This document shows positions 1-11,800 of a stretch of DNA of 64,000 nt, piece after piece. The number at the start of each line of letters is the position of its first letter. Position 1 is the first letter of the stretch. The stretch is from Psoroptes ovis. Lineage: Eukaryota; Arthropoda; Arachnida; Sarcoptiformes; Psoroptidae. The notes beneath the pieces were generated by a model. That model saw nothing but the letters and a program-made list of their open reading frames with translations, was not told the DNA's origin and did no database searches. The stretch lies in NCBI GenBank assembly GCA_002943765.1, contig PQWQ01000002.1, forward strand, positions 3,286,001-3,350,000. The letters are read 5' to 3'. The position numbers and the translations under genes are program-made.

Positions 1-1424
1 CCACTATTCTTTTCTTTGTTTGAAAATCATTTCGAATATTATAAAGATGAATATGATTAAATAAAGATTTTCAAACGAATTTTTTCAAATCCAATTATTT
101 TTATTAAATTTCATTTATTTAATCGAGAAAATAATAATAATAAAAACAATATTAAATTAAAAATAGAATAATTCTGACAAATTATACAAAACAAACAGGG
201 GAAAAAAACTAATTCAGTCAACCATTCAATTTGATTTACTTGATTTCTTTTAATTAAATTATAGCTAAGAATAAAATTAATAAGAAATAAGATTTATCAT
301 CCATACAAATTATGAATATATGAACCAAAAAATGATTCAAATAACGCAAATAGCAAATCAATTATAAGCAATTAACACAAGATGTGTGCGAAATATCAAA
401 TGTAATTAGCAAAAATGATCGAAAAAATTCAGGCAGTGAGCATTATTTCATTTAATTTATTTTACTTCATCGATAATAAGAATAATTTATACGGAAATGG
501 TGAAAAAAAATGAAATCAATTCCAAAAGAATTGATGTGCATAAATGTCATTCACATTCATCGTAATAATTATAATTATTATTATCTTTATTTTATGATTT
601 TTATTGCGTTTATATTATCATGATTCCTGAATATAATAATAATAATGATATACTATGATCACACCATATGTCTCAAAAAAAAAGTTGATGATGATGATGA
701 TTTTTTTTGGTCTAACACTAGAGAATTTTACTTTTGACATTTTCACTGTTCACAATTTACTCTCGAGAATTTACTCTCAATGTTGACTTATTGTCATTAT
801 CATTATTATTATTATTATTATTGTTTGATATATTATGGGGACCAAAATCCATGAAATTTCCATATTTTAGCCGTTATTATTACCATGAACGTTATTTATT
901 AGTCAGTGTAATATCGAATTAGTTTCGAATGATGGCAATTTCTTGAATTAGTTTGTTTGTTTTCCATTTTGAAATGAAATTCTCCATTTTTTTCTGAATT
1001 TTAATTTTTCTGGCTAAAAACTTGAAAGTAAGTGTTGGCTGTAAACATCATTTACATACAGAATGTCCAGAATTTCGGAGAAAAATATTTCAAAACAAAA
1101 AAAAAATCATAAAGTTTTTTTTGCTTTTAAAATTCAAAATTCAAAAACAAAAAAATAAAATTATCATCACAGATTTTGCTTTCCCACAGAAATGAACAAA
1201 ATCTTAAGTATAATTCTCATTTTGTTGTTTCATTTTGGCTTAAACTTTTAACGATTTTTCACATGTGTATTTTTGTAGGAAATTTTTCATGTATTTTCCA
1301 TATGAAGTAAGTGTGTGTTTGTGTATGTGAAATATTTGATTATTGTTTTATTGTTTTTTTTATTTACATTTTTTATTCCGAAAATAATTTCTCAAACAAA
1401 ATAAAAACATTTTAAATTTTAAAG

Positions 1425-1490
1425 ATGAGAAGGTTCGCTAAGATTTCTTTCGCAATGGACTCCGAAGAATCGAAGAAAAACAATTCTTGA
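1425..1490 (+). CDS. Candidate terminal exon or short ORF (21 codons), doubtful
   Basis: A 21-codon frame starting ATG AGA AGG TTC and ending TGA stands out because its codons are GC-richer and less repetitive than the surroundings; the encoded peptide runs MRRFAKISFAMDSEE and ends in KKNNS. It is preceded by a possible acceptor (TTTTAAAG) and followed 57 bases after the stop by an AATAAA at 1548-1553. This fits the last exon of a gene lying mostly upstream of the window, or an isolated short ORF. I do not recognise the peptide. A chance frame cannot be excluded. Confidence 0.25.
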   Translation: MRRFAKISFAMDSEESKKNNS

Positions 1491-2155
1491 TGCCTTTTTG
1501 TCGTGAAAAATTCTTGTTTGTATTTGCACACTTGTCAGCGAGATGTGAATAAACACATTTTCAAATATTGCTCACAATTCAATATATTGTTTTGGTGAAT
1601 TTTATTATTTTTCGAATTTGACAAAATAAAAAAATTTGAAAATGGATTTTTTTTAAATTTTTTTTATTACTTTTCAACCAATTTCAAATATTGTTGCTAC
1701 TTATTTTCACTGTCGTCGTTCTGGCTCATTTCTCATTGTCAATAGTGAATCGATTTTCTGTACAATTTCTTTGATTTTCAAATGTTTATTTTACTGATTG
1801 TTTTTAAATGGAAAAACCTAGTTTTAATATGATTGGAAAATGTTGAGAAAATATTTGCATTATTCTTGTAACAAAATCATCAAATTTAGAATTCTTATAT
1901 TCGCTTATCAAATATTAAATCAAAATCTTTAATAAACACTTCAAATATGTCGAAATATCGATTTTATTCCGTCAATTTTAATGATGAAAATAAGTGGATA
2001 AATCAAATTAATAGTAATTAATTGAATTCAAATCATCAATATATTTTCAGCAAAAAAAAAAAAAAAAAAAATTGAAGATTATTAATTGAATGAATTATGG
2101 ATCATTGAATGTTATTTTCTTATAGAAAACCTTAAAAGGTGTTCGCATATGTCTA

Positions 2156-2179
2156 TGTGTGTGTGTGTGTGTGTGTGTG
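2156..2179. repeat. (TG)12 microsatellite
   Basis: Uninterrupted TG dinucleotide run of 12 units in intergenic DNA. Confidence 0.95.
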
Positions 2180-4487
2180 CAAATGAGCGTATGTAATATT
2201 CTGAATGAATTAAAAAATAAGAAAGTTGAGTGATTTATAAATCGATAAATAAATAGATTGAATTTGAGTTATATCTGCTATATGGAACACAAGTCAAAAT
2301 CAAATTAAAACACAAAAAATGCTTGAATGATTTTCATTTGTGGCTATGTTCATAATTCTGTATTAGAGATTTTTTTTTCGCCTGACAAGAAAATGAAACA
2401 AAATAAAACGAAATTCTCATTCATCAAGATTTGATAGATTCTAACATTTTTTTTGAGGATCGAAGAGAGAAAAATTCATTTAAAAGTTCAAAAACTTTTA
2501 GAAAAGCATTAGCCATTGATACTTGTACAGGAAACTAAGAATCGGAGAAAAATTTGCTCTAATTTCATGAAAAAACATCACAATTCAAATTTTCTATCGC
2601 GATTCGTATATTTTCTTTTAATATTAAATTGTTCAGAATTGTTAATGATTGAAAAAATATGAAACAAACCAGATTGTGTATGTGTCATTCAATAATTTAG
2701 TTTGGAAATATATTATTATTATTATAAACAATATTCTGTTTCTCCATGAAGGGAAGCAAAACTATAAGAAAACATTACTATTAAATTCTAATAAGAATAT
2801 TTTATTATTATTATTTCTTTCATAATAATAAAAGTAATATTATTATTATTATTATTTCATATTTGACACACGACAACCGCTATTTAAACATCTGGAATAA
2901 ATTTTGAAGAAATGAAATATTGTGAATATAATAAAATGTTGAATGAATGGAAAGGAAATTTTTCAACCAACACTACCATCATCACCACCACCGCATGGAA
3001 ACCAGTTACATAATAACAATAATAGTGATAATATCGAAGAAAATGTTAGAAATGAAAAGAGAAAAAAAATTGAAGAAATAAAATTAAAATAATTTGACAA
3101 TAATAACAATTTATTAATAGTTAATAAAATGCATTTTTTTTCAATTTATACATCATTTCTTGTCACAACGATGAAAGGAATAGTGAAATATTTCTCTATT
3201 AGACACCGAAAGGTGTAAATTTCTTTTCTTTACACATCAATAAACCTAACGACGACGATGACAATCTCGATAATGAATTGATGAATTGAATCATCAAACT
3301 CAAAACAACAAAAGAAATGAAATAACCATGGAACTAAGATAAAAATGTGAGATATACTATTCATTTTCCCTTCGTTCATTATTTCACTTTTTTTCATTTC
3401 GATTATTGGGTCAATCTAAATGAATGATTGTCATTTCATATTCGAAATATTTTTTTATTGTTGTTGTCCTTGATATATTTGATAATGATATTTTTATCAA
3501 AATTAATGAAATATGTCAAATCGTAGCCATTCATTCAAACGTTAATATTTTTTCATTTATTTATTTATCATTACGTATCATTTCATTTATTCATTCAATC
3601 ATTTATTCAATCAAAAAAAAAAGAAAAAAAATGATTGAATCGAGGAAATGGAAATTAAAAGGAAAAAAAATTGATGGAAAAATGAGGGAGTTGCAGAGGT
3701 AACTGAGACAAAACGGAAAAAATAAACAAAATATTGAAATTGAATTTGATAAAAATAATCAAAATGCCTACAATAATTATTCAAGAATAAAAATTGAAAA
3801 AAATGATAGGAAAATAACCAAAAGTAGTATCAGACCAAAGTGAAATCAAATTGATAAATTCATGCAGAAAAAATATATAAACATTATGATCATTCAAACA
3901 TATTATCAGATATATTATTTAAAATGATCTAAATGATTGTACAATCAATCATCAACAAAAATTACGAGAAGTGTAAATAAATAAATGAAAATTATTTTAT
4001 TTTTCAAAATTATTCCAAGTAAAATGAATATTATCTGCGTCTGAAAGGGCAATATTTCGATATTCTCAATCGTCAATATTCAATCATCAATTTTTCACAA
4101 ATGAATTGAATTCACAATTGAATGAATATTAAAAATTGTGAATAATGTTGATGCGAGATAGGAAAAATGTCAAAGTGGAAGAAATGATACGCAAAATAAA
4201 CACAGCAACACAAAACAAGAATGTATTTGTTGAAAGATTGGAAGCTTTTACGATGAGATGCGATGACAATACGGTCATAATTTTTATTGAATTTCAAAAC
4301 AAGATCACATTTTGTCGCATTGTTTTCGGTTCAATCTTCCATAGAGCAAAAGTGACGCAATATCCGGTATTTAAATATTAATAATTTTTCACTTTGAAAT
4401 GATTGAAAAAGTTGTCTGCGTTGTTTTATTTTCTTTTCAATTTGTTTTTTCATTTTCAATCATTGTCATTGTGAATAAATAATCATC

Positions 4488-4989
4488 TGTGACGCGACAA
4501 ATCAAATTCGAAATTAGTTTTGGTCAAAATATCGCAACTTCGAAAGCTCAGAAACGACGTAGTTAGATTTCCTGGGTTCAGAAATAAGAAATTAAGATTT
4601 TTAGTAGTAGACTATGCCACTACTTGCGTTGTTCTATGACCTTAAATTTAAATTCTATTTTCGCTTTCATGAACATATAAAAACACACCCATTCTAAGAC
4701 ACAAAAGGGGGCAACACAATCATTCGACATTCGACCTCCGATCACACAAGACACAATTAAATATTTGTATTTTCGATTATCCTTTTCGTTTGTGTTTAAT
4801 CAATAAATATCTTAATTATAAAATTCGTTCGTTAATTAATCATCTTCGATAGCAATACTAGAAAGTATCGCAAATCTGGTGCACAAAGTATTTGGCTCTG
4901 TTGATAATAGTAAAGCAATGTTTCCGAAAAGCCATTCGTCACTTTACATACATTAAAACGGTGGTTTAAAAAGTCTTCGTTTCTTTACA
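4488..4989 (+). repeat. 5' LTR, 502 bp
   Basis: Left copy of the LTR. It contains a TATAAAA box at 4676-4682 and an AATAAA at 4802-4807, giving a plausible U3 (4488 to about 4704), R (about 4705-4825) and U5. The inferred transcript start falls near the G-run at 4707-4711. Ends are TG...CA. The start is fixed by divergence from the right copy immediately upstream (...ATCATC here versus ...GGCAG at 7593), and the end by divergence immediately downstream (TACACT here versus ATCATC at 8096). Confidence 0.95.
4676..4682 (+). promoter_or_regulatory. TATA box of the LTR promoter
   Basis: TATAAAA lies 188 bp into the LTR, about 120 bp before the AATAAA, as expected for a U3/R boundary. The same box recurs at 7782-7788 in the right LTR. 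Confidence 0.6.
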
Positions 4990-5881
4990 TACACTAAAAA
5001 TGAGTTTATAATACCTTTGCCCCGCTAAATACACTAAAAATGTCATCCGAAAATTTGATTTGTCTGTGTTAAAAAGATTAAATTGATAATTGAATTCGTG
5101 ATTAATATTCGTAATAATGAAAATTTGTAAATCATATTCGTATATTGATAATCTTCGAAAATTGAAAAAATTAATGTTCGTCATAAGAATGGAAATTCGA
5201 AATTCGTATTGTTAAAGAAGAAATTCGATAAATTAAATAGAAATAATGTTTATATTTGCATATTCGTTTTAAGAAAGAATTAGAAATCATTCGTTATGAA
5301 AAATCAGAAAATATCCGTTCGTTATTGCTCATCTTCGTATTGAAATTCGGTAAATATTATTCGTTTTAAATTGCTCTTCGTCATTTCGAAAATCAAAAAG
5401 GTATTGCTCGTAATGTAAAAAGAAATTCGAAAATTGTATTGATAAAATAGAAATTCGCATTTGATTAATGAAAAGGAAGTTATTCGTATTCGTTCGCCTT
5501 TCGTCTTCGTATTGTTTAAGATTCGATTTTGTATTTGGTACTCGTATTCGTAAAGTTTTGAATTTCGATTTATAGTATTTGTTTAATATTGTTCTTCGTT
5601 ATTGAAAAATTTTGGAAGTATTATTCGTAAAGTAAATTTCGAAATTATTTGGTGAGAAAATTTAATCGGTTCAAGAAAAGAATTTTTCGTTTTCGTTTTT
5701 CGTTTTCGTATTCGCTTTTTCGTATTCGCATTCGTATTCGTCTTCGTAAATAAAGAATCTTCGTAAAGTTTAAAGTTTATTTCGTAATTCGTAATTCGTA
5801 TTGAAAATTTTGAATCTTGGATCGAATAAATGTTGTCAATCAAATAAATAAAGAATTTGCAAAATTAGAAGAAAAATCGAA
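4990..5881 (+). other. Long TTCG-rich untranslated leader of the LTR element
   Basis: About 890 nt separate the 5' LTR from the ATG at 5882. The stretch is crowded with ATTCG/TTCGT units, densest at 5450-5560 and 5690-5800, unlike the flanking host DNA. A 13-mer TACACTAAAAATG occurs at the first interior bases (4990-5002), again near 5030-5042, and in inverted form at 7416-7428 near the other end. No tRNA primer-binding site beginning TGG is seen at the LTR edge. The leader could carry packaging or priming signals, but that is inference. Confidence 0.7.
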
Positions 5882-7405
5882 ATGGAGTTACCAGAAAATT
5901 TAAAGAAACAATTAAGAAAATGTCAAATGAATATTTCCTTCGCTGTTGCATCAGGCGCAGATTATGAAAGAGCATACCATCTTAAAACCGAATTAGCTAG
6001 ATTACATGATGAAGCAGAAGAATATTATATCGAACATTGTAAAGAAGAAGATGATCTACCTGAAGAATTTTTAGATAAAGTCGAATTATATTCAAACAAG
6101 ATAAATAATTACATTTCGAAATTTAGGGACAAATCCGTTAAAAGTCCTTCGAATAATCAGAATCAAATTAAAATCAAAAGTACTAATAATGTAATTAATA
6201 ATTTGCAAGATAATAGAAAAATTAATCGTACATTTGAATTATTGAATGAATGGGAAAAAACATGTGACACCTTATTGACAAACAAAATGAAAGCAAATGC
6301 ACCGAGCATAATAGACAATGACGCGCAAAAATTGATTATTAAAATAGCGAAAGAATTATGTCATATCGAACCAGATCCAGAAGATAATTTGAAACAGCGT
6401 TCGATCGCCGAACCATCGGCTACAAAATCAAAACAAATTAATGTATCTAAAATCGAAAATTTGAAAGAAAATGAAATTCAACCAACAATCTTCGATGAAA
6501 ACATGAACAACAATCAAGATGCAACATTAGAAATAAGTCAATCAATCCAAGATGAAGAATCAATTGTATCAGATATTGAAGTAGCTGAAATGAATGAAAA
6601 CGATTTTAATATTATTGAAACTGATTCGTCAGAAAAATCCGATCATAAAGATATTGAAAATTTAGTAATAATCACAGAATTCGAAAATGAAAATTTGCAT
6701 TTAGTAGATTCGAAATGTAAAGAAGATAATTTAGAAATTCATAGTTTTGCAATTGATAATTTCGATAATGAAGAATTGAATAATAATTTGAACGATGAAA
6801 ATGTAATGATCGTAAATGTCGAGAATGTCGATTTGAATAATGATTTATTAGAAAATGAGAAATTGAATTATGATCAATTGATGAATGAAAATCTCGATAA
6901 TGGTAAATTTAAAATTGAAAATCCAAAAGAAATATCGAATCAGAATGATAAAAAGAATCTTGTCGAATTAATGATTGAAAAGTTGAACGAAACAGTGGAT
7001 AAATATTCTAATGATTATGATGTAATTCGAGCTAAAAACTATTATGAATCTATTTCGAAAAATTTGAAAAAATATAAATCTAATTTTGACCAATCGCGAA
7101 TCAATTGTGTTAATGTGAAATCGAAAAATGTATACAAAATCTCTAACATCTCATCATCTAAATTCGAACCTGCAAATTATGTAAATGGAATCAACAGTTT
7201 GTCAACGATTATGATAAAACCCGAATTTATTAATCAAAATGTAAAAATGCCTATTCCATCGATTAAAAATTGGAAACGTATTAGATATAAATTTGTTCAA
7301 TTCGATTTCAAACCGCCAAACCTAGTACTTAATTTCGGAAATCTTGATGTCATATTGCGTATTAAACCACCCGATTTAAATCTTTGCCAGTGCGCTAATT
7401 ATTAA
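5882..7405 (+). CDS. Retroelement ORF, gag-like protein of unknown family (507 aa)
   Basis: This is the only long ORF of the LTR element, intact from ATG (5882) to TAA (7403-7405). Residues 1-80 are charged and helical-looking, with Leu/Glu/Lys-rich segments (LKKQLRKCQ, YHLKTELARLHDEAEEYY) that could form a coiled coil, as the N-terminal parts of retroelement gag proteins often do. The middle (about 170-390) is very acidic and Asn-rich with repeated NENL/DNEEL-type units. The C-terminus has two related segments (FKPPNLVLNFG and IKPPDLNLC) and ends in CQCANY. I see no CCHC zinc knuckle, no protease DTG/DSG motif and no polymerase motif. Position inside identical LTRs and the uninterrupted frame suggest it is, or very recently was, functional. 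Gag-like is inference from position; it could be an unrelated accessory protein. Confidence 0.8.
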   Translation: MELPENLKKQLRKCQMNISFAVASGADYERAYHLKTELARLHDEAEEYYIEHCKEEDDLPEEFLDKVELYSNKINNYISKFRDKSVKSPSNNQNQIKIKSTNNVINNLQDNRKINRTFELLNEWEKTCDTLLTNKMKANAPSIIDNDAQKLIIKIAKELCHIEPDPEDNLKQRSIAEPSATKSKQINVSKIENLKENEIQPTIFDENMNNNQDATLEISQSIQDEESIVSDIEVAEMNENDFNIIETDSSEKSDHKDIENLVIITEFENENLHLVDSKCKEDNLEIHSFAIDNFDNEELNNNLNDENVMIVNVENVDLNNDLLENEKLNYDQLMNENLDNGKFKIENPKEISNQNDKKNLVELMIEKLNETVDKYSNDYDVIRAKNYYESISKNLKKYKSNFDQSRINCVNVKSKNVYKISNISSSKFEPANYVNGINSLSTIMIKPEFINQNVKMPIPSIKNWKRIRYKFVQFDFKPPNLVLNFGNLDVILRIKPPDLNLCQCANY

Positions 7406-7593
7406 CAGAGCGCACCATTTTTAGTGTACTTTATCCTTATACTTTATCTTCGTATTTTATTTTCATCCTTTATCTTCATACTTTATCTTCATCCTCCAAC
7501 CTCAACCTCAATTTGAAAGTATTGCTATTGATCATTTTGGAATCACACTTTATCTGCATATTGTATCATCGAACCCATCTTTGGCGCCGGCAG
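7406..7593 (+). other. 3' untranslated segment of LTR element, no obvious polypurine tract
   Basis: 188 nt between the ORF stop and the 3' LTR. It contains CTTTATC-type repeats (7429-7490) and the inverted 13-mer CATTTTTAGTGTA (7416-7428). The bases abutting the LTR are GGCGCCGGCAG rather than a purine tract. Read in frame across the boundary they give GAGSVTRQI, which may be a relic of a longer pol ORF in the parent element; that is a guess. Confidence 0.6.
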
Positions 7594-8095
7594 TGTGACG
7601 CGACAAATCAAATTCGAAATTAGTTTTGGTCAAAATATCGCAACTTCGAAAGCTCAGAAACGACGTAGTTAGATTTCCTGGGTTCAGAAATAAGAAATTA
7701 AGATTTTTAGTAGTAGACTATGCCACTACTTGCGTTGTTCTATGACCTTAAATTTAAATTCTATTTTCGCTTTCATGAACATATAAAAACACACCCATTC
7801 TAAGACACAAAAGGGGGCAACACAATCATTCGACATTCGACCTCCGATCACACAAGACACAATTAAATATTTGTATTTTCGATTATCCTTTTCGTTTGTG
7901 TTTAATCAATAAATATCTTAATTATAAAATTCGTTCGTTAATTAATCATCTTCGATAGCAATACTAGAAAGTATCGCAAATCTGGTGCACAAAGTATTTG
8001 GCTCTGTTGATAATAGTAAAGCAATGTTTCCGAAAAGCCATTCGTCACTTTACATACATTAAAACGGTGGTTTAAAAAGTCTTCGTTTCTTTACA
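7594..8095 (+). repeat. 3' LTR, 502 bp
   Basis: Right copy of the LTR, offset 3106 from the left copy with no insertion, deletion or substitution that I could find by reading the two side by side. It carries the same TATAAAA (7782-7788) and AATAAA (7908-7913), the latter probably acting as the element's polyadenylation signal. Confidence 0.95.
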
Positions 8096-8792
8096 ATCAT
8101 CAAAATGCACAAAATTGTGTATTGCATCAAATCATATTGAAATATCTTAGATTTTTATGAATATTTTTTCTCAAGAAAAAAATAACATTTATTTTTAATG
8201 ATAATAAAAATAATAATTCATTTGGAAATAATGAAAAATGTATTCATAAAAACATATGAAAAAAATATCTGTCGATTCATCAAATTTTTTTTCTTTTACT
8301 TTCCAATTTTTATTCATTCAATTTTACATTGTCAACACATGATGATGATGATGATGATGGGAAATTACGAAATTTATATGAATTTTTATTTATTCTTGCT
8401 CAAGACAATAACAAAAGACAATGGAATTTTTGCCAATTTTGAAAGATTATTTCACAAATGATTGATTGATTGATTTGGGAGATGAAAAAAAGTGGCAATA
8501 CATTTTTTCTTAGCAGCATTTCAAGCAGCAGCAGCCGAAGAAACATGAAAATATTTGAACTGAAAACTTAAACTTGAAACTAAATTGAATATAAATTTTG
8601 AAGTAAAAAATTTATTTATATTCTTTTATGTTTATAGCTATTTATTTATTTATTTATTTATTGATATCGTTGTTGTTGTTGTTGTTGTCATACATTTATC
8701 ATAAATTCGATTGAATACGCTTCATTAATTAATTATTATTATTTCTAGACAGACAACAAGAGTAAAGTTTTGAGTGCATTGTTTGGGTTGTC

Positions 8793-8824
<32 letters not shown>

Positions 8825-11800
8825 TTTCAATCAAACTTCTTTCAATAACAAGAATAAATGTGAAAAATTGTCAAAAAATTTATTGTCTTTGAAAATGGAG
8901 CAAAGTGAAATATTGAAAAAAAAAATTTCAAGAAAATAATAATTTTTCAAAGAAAATTTTAAAGATTGAAAAATAAAATAAAATGGAATGAAATAACTGA
9001 AAGAGGAAAAAAAATATGAAAAAGTTTTTCATTTCCTATCAAATTTTATTTTACATCAGTTTTTCATTTTCCCATTGTTGAACAATATATGAAATATGAA
9101 TTGCAATATGTTCAAATATGAATTTTTTCTTCTCTTCGTTCTTATGGATCATTTATTAAATAACAGCGAATGATAAAGTTGAATTATTGAGCTTGTTTGC
9201 TTGTTCGTTTTTCGATTTTTTCTCTCTGATCATCATCAATCAAACAGATTCTATGATCAATGATAATTACTTCAATGAAACAGAAAAAAAAAATGGAGCA
9301 AAAAAATTTTGCCATCAATGGTTTGTTTCGAGAATAATTTTATTATCATCATTGATTTCGTCTTCATTATTATTATCATTACTATGGAATTCAATTAACT
9401 TTTTCATTTTTTCATTTTTCACACTTTCTACACATGTACATATTATGAATGTCATTTGATGATGATGATGAAATTTTTCTGCATGAAAGCAGAAGCAAAA
9501 TTGAAATAACGAAAATTTGTATTGAACGTATTTGTCGAATGAAGACATTTTCGAGTAAATTTATTGAAAGAAGGAAAGAAGAAAGAATGGTAATAAATGA
9601 TAATTATTTGAAAGAGAAAATTGATTTCAAAATTCTGAATTCAGTGCAATAATTATTTTTTTAAAGAAACATTTTGTTCAAAAACTGTAAAATAAATTAT
9701 CAATTATTCGTTGCTCGATCGGTTCGAGCAAAAATTCAACGAATTTTGGCCATAATCAATGATTTTCACTAAGAAATTATTTTAAAAAATTTTCAAATTT
9801 TCCAGAATAAAAATTTTAGAAAAAAATCATCAAATTTGCTTCTACCAAATCGTTATTGTTTTTTCAATGAATATCTTATATTAATCATAATTATTTTAAT
9901 AATAATGATAATAATGATCATCATTATCGTTAATCAAAAAATAATCATAATTAATTATTAAAATAAATGAATGATGATGATGATTATGTGGAGTTATTAT
10001 AATAATGATAATTATTATCATTATAATGAATTATTATTATTATTTAATCTAAACTCTAACTAAATTGTAGTGAATTCCAGAATCAAGTTGCTTATATTTA
10101 CAATGGGAGAAAAAGAAAAAAAAAAGAATTCATTGTCATAATCAATGATAATGATGATCATGATGAAGTAGTTATGACATAATATAACTTTGAGAGACAT
10201 AGATGGAGAATGAAAAAAAGCCTCATCATTCATAAGCTTGAAATAAAAATTTATTTTTGACAATTAATGTTTTATATTTTAATTTTTTTCCATTTTTATT
10301 TGCCCCCTATTTATCAACTAGATCAACATTTATTCATAAATTATCATGATAGAGAAAAAAATTATAATAAAACAAAACATGAGACAAATTATGGCAGAAT
10401 GATATATTAAATGAAATTGAATGAATGAACAAATCGAGTAGAAAGATGACAACAAATACATTACTTGCATTTCATTTCATTAATACAATATGTGATAATG
10501 TCACTGCTATAATTATTATTATCACTATTAACATTTCTGTAAACATTGACCTTGTATTTTGTTTGAGCTTATGTGGATGTTATTTTTTTTCTCCGTTTCT
10601 TGTTGAATTAAAAACAGATATGAGTTGGCCAATTGTAATGTTTTCGTTTTTCGATTTATATGTAAATGCGGATCATAGATTTATTCCAAACAATTTTCCC
10701 CTCTAAAAATTAATCTATCTACTATTAAAGTCTAGTCATGTTTCTAATGAATATAATTTGCTCGGGAAAAAAAGAATAATAACATAAAAAACAAATAATT
10801 CAATGATAAAAAATAAACAATGAATGATTTTTTGATTATAATAATGATACCAATAATAATAATAAGGAATGATACAGATTAATTAAAGCGGTGATTTTAT
10901 TCATTTTATTTTTCAATATTCCACTCTCTTTTTCACATATATTTTTTCTATGCTTATCGATTCATTGCACTCGTATTTGTGTTCATGCCATTTTGTTTTT
11001 CTTTATTTATTTCTACAATTCTGATTAGTCGTATGATCGCAAATATGAATTTTTCATTTTTCTTTTCATTCATTTTTTCTTCCTCATCAAAAATCAATAA
11101 ACAACCATAAAACAACAACAATAACAATAAAAATGAATGACTGAAAAGAATTATTCATTTTTTCCTGTATAAAATCATCTATACAAACACAAACACATGA
11201 ATACATAACCGATAAAGTTAATGATCTGCAAAGCTATTGTTTATACATAAAAAACATTGAATGTTGTTGTTGTTGTTATAATTATTAAAACGAAAATTCA
11301 TGCATACAAAACCTAATAATAAATGATGCATTTTTTTTCTTGCTCTCCTCTCAAACTCTTATAGCCATTTGAAATTCCATCATCATCGTTGTTTGGTTGT
11401 TTGTTTGTTTATTCATTCACATTTGTATGTTTGTGTTTTTTTATGATTATAATGGTGAATAGGTCAACAATTGATCAAAACATGCAATAAGAATTTAATA
11501 AATCGTTTTTTTCGTATTTTGTATTTTTTTCGCTTTTGAACAGCTTTGCTTTCAACAACGTAGTAGCAACCATAACGATGAAAAACACATACATCATTTT
11601 ACATATTATGAGGGGAAATGGTAAATTGGAAATATAAGTTGCCATTTTTTTCATACATTCGTTCATTTTATCCCATTTATTCATTTAATGGTAAAAATCG
11701 AGGCCTTTTTGAATGTGTGTTGTAGATCATGTTTGTTATTTTTTATTTCATTCATTTCAGTCAATGTATAATTTGTATGTACGAAAAAATCATATAAAAA

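Larger units (their letters stand above)
1..4487. other. AT-rich intergenic DNA, 5' part of window
   Basis: I see no convincing gene here. It holds AT-rich DNA with short (AAT)n and (ATG)n runs, a 12-unit (TG)n tract at 2156-2179, and a small hairpin with a GAAA loop near 3203-3216 (ACACC/GGTGT). Open frames such as 3424-3702 and 4145-4381 have the residue bias expected of AT-rich noise. The only item listed separately is a short terminal-exon candidate at 1425-1490. Confidence 0.6.
4488..8095 (+). mobile_element. Complete LTR retroelement insertion with one ORF (non-autonomous)
   Basis: Two 502-bp direct repeats (4488-4989 and 7594-8095, constant offset 3106) enclose a 2604-bp interior. I read the repeats as identical throughout; each begins TGTGACGCG and ends TTTACA, the canonical TG...CA. 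The 6-bp ATCATC lies immediately before the left repeat (4482-4487) and after the right one (8096-8101), a candidate target-site duplication, though ATC repeats are common here. The interior encodes one 507-codon protein (5882-7405) and no protease, reverse transcriptase, RNase H or integrase. Orientation is + from the ORF, the TATA box and AATAAA in the LTRs. Identical LTRs imply a recent insertion. Lacking pol, it should depend on enzymes from another element, as gag-only or LARD-type elements do. A superfamily (BEL/Pao or Ty3) cannot be assigned without pol. Confidence 0.93.

Noticed and set aside
4145..4381. 78-codon plus-strand frame just left of the LTR element
   Set aside because: Composition is slightly better than noise, but there is no family resemblance, an overlapping minus-strand frame of similar length exists, and no splice or promoter context supports it.
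5583..5843. 86-codon minus-strand frame with TKTNTNANTKKR-type repeats
   Set aside because: It is the antisense reading of the TTCG-rich leader of the LTR element and reflects the repeat, not a gene.
9711..9731. GGTTCGAGC resembling a tRNA B box
   Set aside because: It is one arm of a small perfect hairpin; no A box, acceptor stem or anticodon arm can be drawn around it.
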